Part shown: one piece after another, positions 28,242 through 37,854 of the stretch | Numbering within the stretch: the first letter of the stretch is position 1 | Layout of the letters: every line of letters starts with the position of its first letter | DNA from: Cyanobacteria bacterium FACHB-471 | GTDB taxonomy: Bacteria; Cyanobacteriota; Cyanobacteriia; Elainellales; Elainellaceae | NCBI GenBank assembly: GCA_014695345.1 | Contig: JACJOC010000051.1 | Span: forward strand, 1-52,575 | Direction: 5' to 3' | DNA: 52,575 nt | Notes under the pieces: model-generated | Database searches by the model: none | What the model was told of the DNA's origin: nothing | What the model saw: only the letters and a program-made list of their open reading frames with translations | Made by a program: the position numbers and the translations under genes

Positions 28242-28535
28242 TTAAAGGCGAGGATTCACATCTCTAGCCATTTCGCGATACTGCTCTGGGTCACTGTCCG
28301 GTCCGGTTTCCAAATTAGTGACTTCAGGCTCGGGTAAGTTTTGTTTTGGAGCAGTGGCGGCTTTGGCGGCTTCGCTGCCCGCTGCGGTTTGGTCAATTTC
28401 GCTGGTGCTAAAGGCTTTTGAAGCCTCATAATCATCCTGAACGTTCACCTCAGGCTGTTTTTCATTACCAGCAGCAATATTCTCAATGGCTTGTTGAGCA
28501 TCAAAGTTTTGACCTTCTTTAGGAGATTCAGGCAT
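28242..28535 (-). CDS. Small disordered acidic protein
   Basis: The 97-residue product is rich in Glu, Asp, Ala, Pro and Gln with almost no hydrophobic core, so it is probably disordered in solution. It opens MPESPKEGQNFDAQQAIENI and ends DPEQYREMARDVNPRL; the YREMARDVNPRL tail looks like a short conserved motif. No function can be assigned. A leftward terminator follows, supporting an expressed unit. Confidence 0.65.
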   Translation of the reverse strand: MPESPKEGQNFDAQQAIENIAAGNEKQPEVNVQDDYEASKAFSTSEIDQTAAGSEAAKAATAPKQNLPEPEVTNLETGPDSDPEQYREMARDVNPRL

Positions 28536-28649
28536 AAAAGACTCCGATAGTGTTTATGTATTAGCAGAGCCATCCTACCGAGTCCGATCCCCGTTCTCTA
28601 ATCTCCCTGGGAGAGATTCGACCTCTCTCTTCAGACGGGAATTGAGTAA

Positions 28650-29915
28650 TCAAAAAACAGTGCCATCGCTCTCCAGTTGAATTGGAGGGGCGCCGCCTCT
28701 GAGCGTTGCAGCAATCTGTCGTCCTGCGCTCCAGGTACCGCCCTGTAAAACTTTGACTAGAGGCAGGGCCGTTTCTTCCATCCCTAGTTTGGTACGAATG
28801 GCTGTGGCGATGTGGTCTAGCAAAATAACAGTTAGCGATCGCCATTCAACAATCACTTCGGACTGTGGCAGATGTGGGGTTTGGGTGACAGCCGCATGTT
28901 TTGCCTGTAACAGTCCCAAGTCCAAACACAATCCGCCATTGCGGTATTCGGGCAGACCGGTGAGCTGGTCTAGCCCAGTAATTTCTAATCCCAGTTCTTG
29001 CAAAGGCTCCAGGAGGGAGTAGGTCAGCCATTGAGAAAGCTTGTGAAAGGGCACGAGCTGTGACCCGAATCCCGTATCGCGCAGAGCTGGATGAGTCCAC
29101 ACGTCACCCAGATTGACGTGGGCGATCGCAATTCGTCCTGCCCAAATGTCACCCAGTCCAGCCAAAACCGCCTGTAGAACCGCATTAGTGGGCAGTTTTC
29201 CATTTACTGCCTGATTCACCAGATAGCGCACTAGATGTCCGGGACGCGGTTGCTCGCTGCCAAATAGCTCAGAATGTTGCGATAGGACTTTACCCAGGTT
29301 TCGCAGTAGGTTCAAGCGTCCCTGCAATCCGACTAAGGGATTCTCGTCTGTAACCTGAAAACCTTGTGTTAAGTCGGATTCGGTTAACTGCTGTAGTCCT
29401 GCTGCGTCTGCCTGTAGGGTTTGGCGATCGCTGGAAAACAGCCCATCACAAAATAGGTTGAAGCTGGCAACTGCCAAACCCTCAGAGCGGCAAAATACTT
29501 CACCCGTTTCTGACTCGATGTACTGCCAGGTGGCTCCAGCTCCAGCGTCAAGCAGCACGCTGGTTATCGCCAGGTCAAACTTTGCCTCTGCTTTTTCAAT
29601 CGGGGAAAGGTGAGCAAGACGCTGATCGAGCTGCGCCAAACGCTGCTTTCTTGTGCCTACTTCAAAGTGTCGCCAGCGGCTATGGAATGGAATTTGCAGG
29701 TCAGGATAGACTTGCTGTGTCACCTGAATCACGTAGTCGGCAACAGATTCCAACTTGCTCAAATCACAGCGAAAATGCTGAAGCTGATCCTGGCACGCCA
29801 GGTCAAAAAGCTGTCCGCACCGTTCCCGAATTGCTGCTGGAGAACGCAGGTAAGCAATCGCCTCTCGCTCCACTGCTGATAAGTTCCCTGTGTTGACGTC
29901 CGTGTTGGCATCCAT
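28650..29915 (-). CDS. DUF1688 / URC4-type protein
   Basis: From the ATG at 29915 (AGGGG about 10 bases upstream) the product has 421 residues; a TTG 14 codons earlier is less likely. The text AVEREAIAYLRSPAAIRERC at the N-terminus, FHSRWRHFEVG, EAKFDLAITSVLLDAGAGATW, GLAVASFNLFCDG and LVPFHKLSQWLTYSLLEPLQ is diagnostic of DUF1688, the family of fungal URC4/Urg3 implicated in a uracil-degradation route. The biochemical step is unsettled. No other uracil-catabolism gene (URC1-like cyclohydrolase or phosphoribosyltransferase) is in the window. It lies downstream of glmM on the same strand, but a 475-base gap with a hairpin array separates them. Confidence 0.85.
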   Translation of the reverse strand: MDANTDVNTGNLSAVEREAIAYLRSPAAIRERCGQLFDLACQDQLQHFRCDLSKLESVADYVIQVTQQVYPDLQIPFHSRWRHFEVGTRKQRLAQLDQRLAHLSPIEKAEAKFDLAITSVLLDAGAGATWQYIESETGEVFCRSEGLAVASFNLFCDGLFSSDRQTLQADAAGLQQLTESDLTQGFQVTDENPLVGLQGRLNLLRNLGKVLSQHSELFGSEQPRPGHLVRYLVNQAVNGKLPTNAVLQAVLAGLGDIWAGRIAIAHVNLGDVWTHPALRDTGFGSQLVPFHKLSQWLTYSLLEPLQELGLEITGLDQLTGLPEYRNGGLCLDLGLLQAKHAAVTQTPHLPQSEVIVEWRSLTVILLDHIATAIRTKLGMEETALPLVKVLQGGTWSAGRQIAATLRGGAPPIQLESDGTVF

Positions 29916-30010
29916 AGATTTATCACCCCTAAACGAGGACAGCTTACCGCGCCGCAAGGTCCTACCCGTTTAAGTCATACCCGTTTAAATTGTGTTGTGC
30001 AATTCAATCC

Positions 30011-30040
30011 TGTAGAGGCAGTTCGCAAACTGCCCCTACA
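30011..30040. repeat. Dispersed palindrome
   Basis: TGTAGAGGCAGTT and AACTGCCCCTACA pair with one mismatch around a 4-base centre. It belongs to the same family as 132-159 and 21401-21427 and sits just outside the hairpin array. Confidence 0.7.
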
Positions 30041-30090
30041 GAAATATTTACGACAAATAAAAATCAAACTGGGATTAGCTTAGTCAGGGA

Positions 30091-30370
30091 CTAGGCTAGC
30101 TTACCGCGTCGTTAAGCCAGCTTGTCCGTAAGGTAAGCCAGGTTATCTCGCCATGAAGCTGGCTTAGCTGGGGATTGAGCTAGCTTAGCGGGACACGAAG
30201 CTAGCTTAGTCATAGGTTAGGCTAGCTTGCCACGCTAGGAAGCCAGCCTAACCATAATCTGGGCTAGTCTGTTGCGTCACGAAGCCAGCCTCCCTACAGG
30301 TTAGGCTAGCTTACTGAGCCACGAAGCTAGCCTACCTAGAGGTGAAGTTAACCCAGCGTGCAACGAAGCC
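30091..30370 (-). repeat. Array of about seven 42-base hairpin units
   Basis: Left arms GGCTAGCTT-like occur at about 30094, 30136, 30178, 30220, 30262, 30303 and (degenerate) 30345, a regular 41-43 base period. Each is followed 10-13 bases later by an inverse arm AAGC(T/C)(A/G)GC. Unit 4 has a 14-base stem (30215-30228 with 30240-30253) and unit 6 a perfect 11-base stem (30302-30312 with 30324-30334). The recurring A-C mismatch becomes a G-U pair on the minus-strand RNA. The array begins about 20 bases after the glmM stop, so it would lie in the glmM 3' untranslated region. Confidence 0.8.
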
Positions 30371-30390
30371 AAAGTGGCTACATTGCGAGA

Positions 30391-31878
30391 TCAGTTTGCG
30401 TACTGTTGAACGGCTAGCACCAGTTTGTCTGTCCAGTGCTGTACTAGTTCAGCGTCGGCTGCTTCTACCATTACCCGAATCACGGGTTCCGTGCCGGAGG
30501 CTCTGACGAGAATGCGGCCGCGATCGCCCATCTCGGCTTCTGCCTGAGCGATCGCCTGCTGTAAGCGGGCATTGTCCTTCCAGTTGAGGCGGCGATCGCG
30601 GTCTTCTACGCGCACATTCCGCAGCAGTTGCGGATAGGTCTGAAAGCTCTGATCAACCATTTCAGCGAGGGAAACGCCAGATTGACGCACGATAGTAGCC
30701 AAATGCAGCGCCGTTAGCAACCCATCGCCCGAAACACTGTAATGCGGACAGAGAATGTGTCCTGACTGCTCACCGCCCAGCATATAACCGTGTTTCACCA
30801 TTTCTGCATGAACGTACTGGTCGCCTACGGCAGTGCGAATGAGCTTACCGCCTTGCCGCTCCCAGGCGCGTTCAAAGCCCAGGTTTGCCATTACGGTCGA
30901 AACGATGGTGTTGCCGGGAAGCCGGTTTTGCTGGCGTAGGGTTTCGCCCCAAAAGTAAAGAATGTAGTCGCCATCTACAACGCGTCCCTGAGCATCGACT
31001 GCCATTGCCCGGTCTGCATCACCGTCAAAGGCTACGCCCAAATCAGCATCGTGTTCTTGAACGGCAGCTTTGAGTGACGCAAGGTGGGTAGAGCCACAGT
31101 TAACGTTAATGCGATCGCCATCTGGGTAGTCGTGCAGACAAATTACGTCTGCCCCCATTGCCTCAAAGACTGCTGGGGCTAACTGTGCTGCTGCGCCCCA
31201 AGCCAGATCTAGCACGATTCGCATTCCTGCTAAGTTGCCGTAGGGAATCAGCGGTTGCTGAAGCGACTCGACATACGCTTTCACCAGTTCTGGTCGGTGA
31301 TAGTGCTGTCCTGGCTGGAAAGCGAGCTGTTTTTGCTGGCTAGCCCAACCGCCTTCACCCCGCAGCGCAGATTCCATTTGGGTCTGCAATTGGGGTGAGA
31401 GCTTAGTGCCGTTTGCGGCAAAAAACTTAATGCCGTTGTCTTCAGGGGGATTGTGACTCGCAGAAATCATCACGCCGCCGATCGCCTCTGACGTGCTGGT
31501 TAGGAAAGCCACGGTAGGCGTAGGGCACAATCCCAAATTCCAAACTTCTAGACCCGCTGCGGTCAATCCAGTAGACAATGCAGTCGCCAACATCGGGCTA
31601 GAGTTACGAGAATCTTGTCCCAGGATGATCAACCCCGGTTTTGCTGTAGTTGCCTGCAATACTCGACCGGCCCAAAACCCCACCTGTAGTGCTAGGGGCA
31701 CGCTCAGCAAGTCACCCACTCGCCCACGAATGCCGTCCGTCCCAAATAGCTTTGTTGCAGGTAAAACGAGAGGTTCCCAATCCGCGCTGTGCAGCGTCAC
31801 GGGTTGGGTTGCAGTAAAACCTGAGTCAGTCTGACTGGGACGGGATGTCCAGTCAGAGGATACAGAAGATAAAACCAT
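30391..31878 (-). CDS. glmM: Phosphoglucosamine mutase
   Basis: I choose the ATG at 31878 (495 residues, [10 protein letters not shown]) because GGAG lies 8 bases ahead; GTG and ATG codons at 31905 and 31896 are weaker. [10 protein letters not shown] marks the fold's start at about residue 43, so there is a roughly 40-residue N-terminal extension compared with E. coli Glm[16 protein letters not shown] carries the phosphoserine (Ser141), DGDADRA binds the metal, GGEQSGHI is the sugar loop and [11 protein letters not shown] binds phosphate. The enzyme converts glucosamine-6-phosphate to glucosamine-1-phosphate for UDP-GlcNAc and peptidoglycan synthesis in the cytoplasm. All key residues are present. 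Confidence 0.95.
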   Translation of the reverse strand: MVLSSVSSDWTSRPSQTDSGFTATQPVTLHSADWEPLVLPATKLFGTDGIRGRVGDLLSVPLALQVGFWAGRVLQATTAKPGLIILGQDSRNSSPMLATALSTGLTAAGLEVWNLGLCPTPTVAFLTSTSEAIGGVMISASHNPPEDNGIKFFAANGTKLSPQLQTQMESALRGEGGWASQQKQLAFQPGQHYHRPELVKAYVESLQQPLIPYGNLAGMRIVLDLAWGAAAQLAPAVFEAMGADVICLHDYPDGDRINVNCGSTHLASLKAAVQEHDADLGVAFDGDADRAMAVDAQGRVVDGDYILYFWGETLRQQNRLPGNTIVSTVMANLGFERAWERQGGKLIRTAVGDQYVHAEMVKHGYMLGGEQSGHILCPHYSVSGDGLLTALHLATIVRQSGVSLAEMVDQSFQTYPQLLRNVRVEDRDRRLNWKDNARLQQAIAQAEAEMGDRGRILVRASGTEPVIRVMVEAADAELVQHWTDKLVLAVQQYAN

Positions 31879-32188
31879 ATCAGACACTCCACACATCTCA
31901 CACACTGGAGCATACCACCTTCGTAAAGATCCCTAAATATTTCTGATGAGAGATCCACAATTCGTGCTTGCATTCTTCTCATCCTGAATAGTTGCAGTGG
32001 ATTACATCCCTCTAAAGGCTTTTTCTCAAGAGGACGCTTCCCGTTGAACACACTCTTGTACAGACGAAATGAATTGCGCCTCATCAGGATCAATTCGTGT
32101 GGAGACGTAAACCTGTGAGGACGTAAATAGGACGCACCGAAGTGCGTCCTATTTAAAAATTCAAATCTAAAAATTCAAAATAAATTGT
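31879..32188. other. Intergenic region upstream of glmM
   Basis: These 310 bases have no supportable gene; the minus frame overlapping the glmM start is a shadow. The region contains the glmM leader and the hairpin at 32125-32154. Confidence 0.5.
32125..32154 (-). terminator. Hairpin with UUCG tetraloop
   Basis: A perfect 13-base stem (AAATAGGACGCAC with GTGCGTCCTATTT) closes a 4-base loop. On the minus strand the loop reads C-UUCG-G, an exceptionally stable tetraloop. It lies 36 bases after the stop at 32190 and probably ends that transcript. Its sequence class (GGACGCAC...GTGCGTCC) also resembles the palindrome at 46441-46468. Confidence 0.7.
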
Positions 32189-32189
32189 C

Positions 32190-32489
32190 TTACAGCCCAA
32201 CTTCTGCCAGGAGCGATCGCATTTCTACCCAGGTCAACCCCTGCTGAATGTAGTGAGGAATTTGGGGGTTGTAAGGACTTTCTACTCGATCGATTGAGAT
32301 GATTTCTGCTTCATCCGGTAAGACTGGAATGTCTGGGTCAGCGGCAGTCGGATGCATCAGCGAACTGGAAAAGCCCCTGAAAATTGCGATTTGGTCAGCC
32401 TCTCCGGCGATCGCCACTTCTACCAGCAGCACTTCATCTGGACGTTTAATCGTATATTGTTCCAGTCGATGCCCCACGCCGCGCTCCAT
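32190..32489 (-). CDS. Small conserved cyanobacterial protein
   Basis: The ATG at 32489 (99 residues, MERGVGHRLEQY) is preceded at 8 bases by GAGG and is preferred over the GTG at 32498. The product is soluble. The text YTIKRPDEVLLVEVAIAGEA, AIFRGFSSSLMHPTAADPD, IISIDRVESPYNP and YIQQGLTWVE looks highly conserved and I recall related sequences in cyanobacteria and plants. No function or motif is known. It lies 37 bases downstream of the DUF3177 gene on the same strand, so the two are probably co-transcribed. Confidence 0.7.
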   Translation of the reverse strand: MERGVGHRLEQYTIKRPDEVLLVEVAIAGEADQIAIFRGFSSSLMHPTAADPDIPVLPDEAEIISIDRVESPYNPQIPHYIQQGLTWVEMRSLLAEVGL

Positions 32490-32526
32490 ATGCTTCACCT
32501 CTGCTTATTTGCGCTTATCAATGGAT

Positions 32527-33120
32527 CTACTGCTGCACCGCAGAACGTCCCTGTTTGCCCAACCTGACCAGAACAAAGTAAATCAGATACAGCATGTAGA
32601 TAATCAGTCCAACAATTCCCAGAAAACCGAGGAAACCGGGAGCCGAGTTGGCGTGAAAGAAATCTTTGTAAATCAGAGGAGCTTCTAGCCAGACCTGACA
32701 AATCGGCAAGCCAAATGTTTCTCTCGACAAGGCACAGCGCACAAAAGGAACGGTAGCAATCGCTGCCACAATACTATAGACGGTCACTGCCCAACGCCAA
32801 GAGGTAAAGGTCAGCTTCAACGGCTTGGTGGGCTGGTCGTCAATTTCTTCATTCAAGTCCACCCAAAACCAGAGGCTAATGGGGATCAGAACTGTCGCTA
32901 TCAAACCGGCGATGAAACCGACTAAAATTCCCCCAATCATTAGATAAACCGTGATAGCTAATAGACTAGCAACACGCCAGTAGATTAGCAGGAGCCGCTG
33001 CATCGGTTCATTTTTTTGCACAAATGCCCAGATCAAAAGAATCAGGGGAAATAGAACCGTAAATAGAAGAGCCAGTCGGTAATCAGTCCAAACGAGCGAT
33101 CGCAGAAGTTCCTCTTGCAT
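32527..33120 (-). CDS. DUF3177 family membrane protein
   Basis: The 197-residue product opens WTDYRLALLFTVLFPLILLI and continues NEPMQRLLLIYWRVASLLAI then VYLMIGG, the signature of cyanobacterial DUF3177. There are about five membrane helices (roughly residues 15-33, 44-65, 67-86, 108-126 and 162-185). The loop between helices 4 and 5 contains two cysteines (RCALSRE, PICQVW) that might face the lumen or periplasm. Family function is unknown. It is the first gene of a probable two-gene leftward unit with the one ending at 32190. Confidence 0.85.
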   Translation of the reverse strand: MQEELLRSLVWTDYRLALLFTVLFPLILLIWAFVQKNEPMQRLLLIYWRVASLLAITVYLMIGGILVGFIAGLIATVLIPISLWFWVDLNEEIDDQPTKPLKLTFTSWRWAVTVYSIVAAIATVPFVRCALSRETFGLPICQVWLEAPLIYKDFFHANSAPGFLGFLGIVGLIIYMLYLIYFVLVRLGKQGRSAVQQ

Positions 33121-33289
33121 AACTTGCCTAACTTAATGTCCCAGAAAAACCCAAAACTTCCGATTTTTCCACACTCCAGCGTAACATTCTCAGCTTCATC
33201 CCGATTTCCCCTACCCCTAACTCAGGAAATCGTACATACTCAATCAATACGCTCGTCCCAACTTTTAATCATTTCATTTCAAGAGAACC

Positions 33290-34027
33290 ATGAAGCTGAT
33301 CAAGCTTCTATTTATCCGACATGCTCAATCCCTTGGCAACCGGCAGAAACGAATGCAAGGGCATGGCGATTTTGAGCTTTCAGCCGAAGGAGTAGAGCAG
33401 GCAAAAAAGCTGGCTCAGCGGTTGGTGCTGGAGCATAAACGTCCCAGCTATATCTACAGCAGTCCTCTCAAACGAGCAGCCCAAACTGCAGAAATTTTGC
33501 TTACCCATGTTTTGTCTGCGACTGCTGCATCTTTCAAGAGTGCGTCCAGCTTGAATCCGGTTTCTAGCTCAACTCCGGATGAAGCTAAGCTCCTTAGTCT
33601 TCAGGTGGAGTATGCCGATGAGTTGAAGGAATTTCAGAACGGAATTTTTGAGGGATTGACCTGGGCTGAGGCAAAACAGCGCTATCCGGCTCTATGTGAA
33701 GCACTGGAAAATTCTCCGGATTGGATTCAAATTCCTGGTGCAGAGTCGCTACAGGAGGCTCGCGATCGCGCCCGCCGATTCATCCAAACTCTGCTGACTC
33801 GCCATACGGAAGATACGCAAATTTGGGTTGTTACGCATAGCTGGATTTTGCAGCATTTGATCGCAGAATTATTGGGAAGCAATCGCTCCTGGCGACTGCA
33901 CGCCCACAACACCGCCATATTCGAATTTTGGCTCGACCGCTCCCGCTGGCATCACACCAATCAAAACCGCCTCAACACTGACCTGTGGCAAATTCGTCGC
34001 TTCAATGATTATCGCCATCTAGGTTAA
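33290..34027 (+). CDS. Histidine phosphatase (phosphoglycerate-mutase-like)
   Basis: The 245-residue product carries LLFIRHAQSLGN near the N-terminus (catalytic His in RHA, about residue 11), an acid residue in QNGIFEGLTWAEA, and the second catalytic His in VTHSWILQHL, the layout of the histidine phosphatase superfamily. The usual RHGxxxxN is RHAQSLGN here. Substrate cannot be told from sequence; members act on phosphosugars, phosphoglycerate or other small phosphates. An internal 25-residue insertion rich in Ser and Ala (about residues 75-100) is unusual. It stands alone and has no signal peptide. Confidence 0.85.
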   Translation: MKLIKLLFIRHAQSLGNRQKRMQGHGDFELSAEGVEQAKKLAQRLVLEHKRPSYIYSSPLKRAAQTAEILLTHVLSATAASFKSASSLNPVSSSTPDEAKLLSLQVEYADELKEFQNGIFEGLTWAEAKQRYPALCEALENSPDWIQIPGAESLQEARDRARRFIQTLLTRHTEDTQIWVVTHSWILQHLIAELLGSNRSWRLHAHNTAIFEFWLDRSRWHHTNQNRLNTDLWQIRRFNDYRHLG

Positions 34028-34374
34028 CTGGACAAGCTTGCAATGCTGTTTAAATAACCTTGAGGAGATCGGTGCGACTAGCTCCACCAGCAGCTTGCAA
34101 TGAATATAACGATTCTTGCTTGAGTGGAATACAAAGCATGGCATAGAGCAGTGGCGCAATGCACTACTGTTCTATCCGCGCAATTGAGAATTGATATAGA
34201 TGCTGCCATGAAGGCGATCGCTAAAACTGTTACTGACGTTCACGAAGGCGATAAACGGAGATACTCTAACATCCGGAAATTATTAAAAATCAGTAACGCT
34301 TAGGGCCTGACCGTGCGATATTGTTAAGGCAAATATGGGGTATTCTCAAATACCTAACTCATTGCTGAATCACC
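34028..34374. other. Intergenic region with a short hairpin
   Basis: No gene is supportable in these 347 bases. ATAGAGCAGT (34143-34152) and ACTGTTCTAT (34165-34174) form a 10-base stem with one G-U pair. Nothing else stands out. Confidence 0.4.
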
Positions 34375-35343
34375 ATGCCAACCATGGTCAATCCAATGGA
34401 CGATATCGCTAGACAAGCTCGTCAGGGCAGCGTCGCCGCGATCATTCAAGTTCTCAACGAAAAGCTGACAGACTCTGGTGTAAGAACCAGGGCCATTTTG
34501 GCTGAAGGGATTTTACAACTCTTGTGTGAAGCCCCTCGTCTCGACCAGCTAGAAAAGCCTGTCCTAGTCAACCAAGTTCGTCAGATTCTAGAATCACTTC
34601 AGCCTCGCGGCATTCGGCGCGTCAGAATTAACAGCCGCATTGTGCGAGAACAGCAACTCCTATGGTTAGAAGAAATTAACCGCGATCCAGAGAACCAAGT
34701 GCTTTGGTCAGAAGAAATTCGTCTATCCAAGGTAAATCCGTTACAGCGACTCTCCCAAGATTGGAAAACTCAAAAAACAGAGTCGAGTAAATCCTTACCC
34801 AAGGCAGTAAAATCTTCAACTCTGCGTGAAAAACGGCAGTTTTTTCGCGGCATCTTAGGGGGAGCTGTTCTCTGCTTGCTGCTGCTGCTGGGGGGAGGGT
34901 TGCTCTACAGCCGATTGGGGTTCGGGCTGCTAAATCAAATTCAACCGGATGGGTTGGGAGAGTCTGAAGCTAGAGAAGAAGCTACAAGCGTTGCCAGTCC
35001 TCCGCTTGATGCTCCAGATTCCTCAGCGGAGGCTCAGCCAGAGAACGAAGCTTCAGGCTCAGCGGCAGTTACTCCGTCGGGAGACCCGTTTGTCGAGGCA
35101 GTTAGGCTGGCAGAACGGGCAGCAACAGAGGGGCAGATCGCTCAGTCTTCCGCCGATTGGCTGGAGTTAGCAACCTACTGGCAGAGGGCTTCTGACTTGA
35201 TGGCTCAAGTCGCTCCTGGAGATGGGCGCTACCAAACGGCACAAAACCGGATGCAGGTCTATCGGCAGAACAGTGAAGCAGCGCTTCAGCAAGCTCAGAG
35301 CAAGCGCACCGAGCCAGAGCAGGCTACTCAAACAGGCAACTAA
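34375..35343 (+). CDS. Single-pass membrane protein with conserved cyanobacterial N-terminal domain
   Basis: The 322-residue product has a helical cytoplasmic domain (about 8-115), which reads ARQARQGSVAAIIQVLNEKL and PRGIRRVRINSRIVREQQLL. A basic linker and one membrane helix follow (about 160-182, GAVLCLLLLLGGGLLYS). A Pro/Glu/Ser-rich linker then leads to a C-terminal helical segment (about 240-315) with repeated Ala/Gln pattern that resembles a TPR-like pair. The N-terminal domain occurs in many cyanobacterial proteins of unknown function. It lies 137 bases upstream of secD on the same strand; a role in the envelope is likely but unproven. Confidence 0.65.
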   Translation: MPTMVNPMDDIARQARQGSVAAIIQVLNEKLTDSGVRTRAILAEGILQLLCEAPRLDQLEKPVLVNQVRQILESLQPRGIRRVRINSRIVREQQLLWLEEINRDPENQVLWSEEIRLSKVNPLQRLSQDWKTQKTESSKSLPKAVKSSTLREKRQFFRGILGGAVLCLLLLLGGGLLYSRLGFGLLNQIQPDGLGESEAREEATSVASPPLDAPDSSAEAQPENEASGSAAVTPSGDPFVEAVRLAERAATEGQIAQSSADWLELATYWQRASDLMAQVAPGDGRYQTAQNRMQVYRQNSEAALQQAQSKRTEPEQATQTGN

Positions 35344-35480
35344 GCCTACTAGACTGGCAAAATCCAGCTATCATAGCGTGGTGGTGGTATTTAAACAGTG
35401 TTTTCAGTAGCGTTTCAAGTTGACGCTGCTCAAATTTCTGTGCTGGCACCTCTACAACGTTCGTTGCAGCAACTGAAGAT

Positions 35481-36893
35481 ATGGGCAGACAACGGTTACT
35501 TTTGGCGGTGATTTTGGCGCTGGCATTTGCTGCCGCGGTGGTGATTGTAGCGGTGCCAGTGCGGTTAGGGCTGGATTTGCAGGGTGGGTCACAACTGACG
35601 CTTCAGGTCAAAACGACTGAGGCTGTCCCAGAAATTACAGCAGAAAAGCTGGAGGCAGTCCAGCAGGTAGTAGAAAATCGGATTAATGGACTGGGTGTGG
35701 CTGAAGCCGTAGTGCAAACGGCAGGCGAAGACCAGCTTTTGGTACAGCTACCGGGAGTCAGCGACCCTGAGCAGGCAGAACGAGTTTTAGGTGGCACAGC
35801 TCAGCTAGATTTTCGCTCTCAACGTCCCGGCACGGAACAGCAGCTTGGAATCACTTTTCAAGCCCAGCAGCTTTTGCTAGCTGAGAAAGAGCGAATTCGA
35901 GACGGTGGAGATGAGGAGGCGATCGCCCAAAACCAGGAGGCTCTCGATCAGAGTAATGAGGCGATCGCTCAATTCTTTGACAAAACTGGGCTAACGGGTG
36001 ATATGTTGCAAAACGCTTTTGCAGCCCCCCTTGGCACCAATTCCTGGGAGGTCGGGCTCGAATTTAACCAGGAAGGCGGTGAAAAGTTTGCCGAATTGAC
36101 CAAAGGTATTGCTGGTACAGGACGGACTCTAGGCATTTTCCTGGACAACGAGCTGCTGAGTGCCCCAACGGTTGCCGTTGACTATGCCCAAACAGGCATC
36201 ACGGGCGGAAGGGCCAGCATCACCGGCAGATTTGACGCTCAAACCGCAAGTGAGTTAGCCGTTCAGTTGCGAGGGGGGGCTTTGCCCGTTCCGGTTGAAG
36301 TGGTTGAAAACCGGACTGTTGGTGCAACTCTGGGACGAGATAGTATCCAGCGCAGCATCTACGCAGGAATCGGCGGCTTGCTGCTGGTGTTGATTTTTAT
36401 GGTGGTTTACTATCGTTTACCCGGTTTAATCGCGGATATCGCTCTGATCATCTACTCAATTCTCACCTTCGCTATCTTCAGTTTGCTGAACGTAACGCTA
36501 ACGCTTCCTGGAATCGCAGGCTTTATTCTCAGCATCGGTATGGCAGTTGATGCAAACGTGCTCATTTTTGAGCGTACCCGTGAAGAGTTAAGAGCAGGAA
36601 AAACGCTCTATCGCTCTGTTGAGGCAGGGTTCTATCGGGCTTTCTCCAGCATTCTCGACAGTAACGTCACCACTTTGATTGCCTGTGGTGCCCTGTTTTG
36701 GCTAGGGGCAGGTTTAGTCAAAGGATTTGCACTGACGCTGGCGATCGGTGTTTTAGTCAGTATGTTCACAGCGCTGACCTGTAGCCGGACTTTGTTATTG
36801 GTGGCGCTAGGGTTTCCAGGGTTACGGAAGCCCAAGTTGTTCTGCCCTAACCTGCCCACTTCCACCTCATCTCAGGCAGGAGTAACGTCATGA
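35481..36893 (+). CDS. secD: Protein translocase subunit SecD
   Basis: The 470-residue product has helix 1 (about residues 4-26), the [15 protein letters not shown] motif, and a large periplasmic or lumenal domain (about 40-285, with [12 protein letters not shown] and QLPGV). Five more helices follow from about residue 295, including [19 protein letters not shown]. SecD and SecF form a proton-driven complex that pulls pre-proteins through SecYEG. The stop overlaps the start of secF by four bases (36890-36893), implying translational coupling. Length and motifs fit cyanobacterial SecD. Confidence 0.96.
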   Translation: MGRQRLLLAVILALAFAAAVVIVAVPVRLGLDLQGGSQLTLQVKTTEAVPEITAEKLEAVQQVVENRINGLGVAEAVVQTAGEDQLLVQLPGVSDPEQAERVLGGTAQLDFRSQRPGTEQQLGITFQAQQLLLAEKERIRDGGDEEAIAQNQEALDQSNEAIAQFFDKTGLTGDMLQNAFAAPLGTNSWEVGLEFNQEGGEKFAELTKGIAGTGRTLGIFLDNELLSAPTVAVDYAQTGITGGRASITGRFDAQTASELAVQLRGGALPVPVEVVENRTVGATLGRDSIQRSIYAGIGGLLLVLIFMVVYYRLPGLIADIALIIYSILTFAIFSLLNVTLTLPGIAGFILSIGMAVDANVLIFERTREELRAGKTLYRSVEAGFYRAFSSILDSNVTTLIACGALFWLGAGLVKGFALTLAIGVLVSMFTALTCSRTLLLVALGFPGLRKPKLFCPNLPTSTSSQAGVTS

Positions 36894-37852
36894 AGCTACA
36901 GGTAATTCGACAGCGATCGCTCTGGTGGACGATTTCCTCGGTGATTATCCTGAGCGGCATCGTCGCAATGGTGCTCTCTTGGAATCAGATTGGTTCTCCT
37001 TTGCGTCCCAGCCTCGACTTTGTTGGAGGCACACGTCTACAGCTAGAGCTAGACTGCACCCAACCCAACAATTGCGATGACCCGATCGAGCCAGGAGAAG
37101 TCCGTCAGGTTTTAGCAGAGCAAGATTTGGGCAGCAGCAGCATTCAAGTCTTGGGAGACGAGCGGCACGCCCTCTCCATTCGCACCAGTGTGCTAGATGT
37201 CAATCAGCGAACTCAACTGCTCAGTGCGTTAAGTGAACAGATTGGTACCTTTGACCCCCAAGCCACCCAGATTGACACCGTTGGACCTACCCTGGGTCGT
37301 CAACTTCTCTCTTCAGGGTTGTTAGCGCTGGTTGTTTCCTTCGTTGGCATTACGGTTTACCTAAGTCTACGGTTCCAACTGGATTACGCCGTTTTTGCCA
37401 TTGTTGCGCTATTCCACGATGTGTTAATCACAGTGGGAATTTTTGCCATTCTGGGATTAACCATTGGTGCTGAGGTAGACAGCTTATTTATCGTGGCTCT
37501 GCTGACTATCGTGGGCTTTTCGGTGAATGACACCGTTGTGATTTATGACCGAATTCGCGAAACGATGCAGCAGGAGCCAAGTCGCAATATTAACGACATT
37601 GTAGATGACGCGGTAAACCAAACTCTGGCGCGATCGATCAACACCTCAGTTACAGTGCTGTTGACCCTTTCCTCAATTTTCTTGTTTGGTGGAGAGACAT
37701 TAAAGTATTTTGCCCTAGCATTAATTATTGGGTTTACGATGGGTGCTTATTCCAGCATCTTTATTGCGAGTACTTTGCTCGCTTTATGGCGAGAGCGTTT
37801 TGGTCAACCAATTCCTGTCCCTTTAGATTCTTCTAGCTCAGACGATGCCTGA
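36890..37852 (+). CDS. secF: Protein translocase subunit SecF
   Basis: The 320-residue product has helix 1 (about 10-30), [15 protein letters not shown], a small periplasmic domain (about 40-135) containing a Cys-x(5)-Cys pair ([11 protein letters not shown]), and five C-terminal helices with [19 protein letters not shown]. It is the partner of SecD in the export motor. It overlaps secD by four bases and is followed two bases later by a small membrane-protein gene, so all three are one operon. Confidence 0.96.
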   Translation: MKLQVIRQRSLWWTISSVIILSGIVAMVLSWNQIGSPLRPSLDFVGGTRLQLELDCTQPNNCDDPIEPGEVRQVLAEQDLGSSSIQVLGDERHALSIRTSVLDVNQRTQLLSALSEQIGTFDPQATQIDTVGPTLGRQLLSSGLLALVVSFVGITVYLSLRFQLDYAVFAIVALFHDVLITVGIFAILGLTIGAEVDSLFIVALLTIVGFSVNDTVVIYDRIRETMQQEPSRNINDIVDDAVNQTLARSINTSVTVLLTLSSIFLFGGETLKYFALALIIGFTMGAYSSIFIASTLLALWRERFGQPIPVPLDSSSSDDA

Positions 37853-37854
37853 CC

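Noticed and set aside
30091-30370. CRISPR array
   Set aside because: Units have a regular 42-base period, but the conserved parts are imperfect hairpin arms with no identical 25-40 base repeats and no unique spacers, and there are no cas genes.
31797-32093. 98-residue minus-strand ORF upstream of glmM
   Set aside because: It overlaps the glmM start in a different frame, while glmM has a good ribosome site; the text is not protein-like.
34143-34174. Hairpin as riboswitch or small RNA
   Set aside because: Only one 10-base stem is visible, with no conserved core or terminator that would support a named RNA class.
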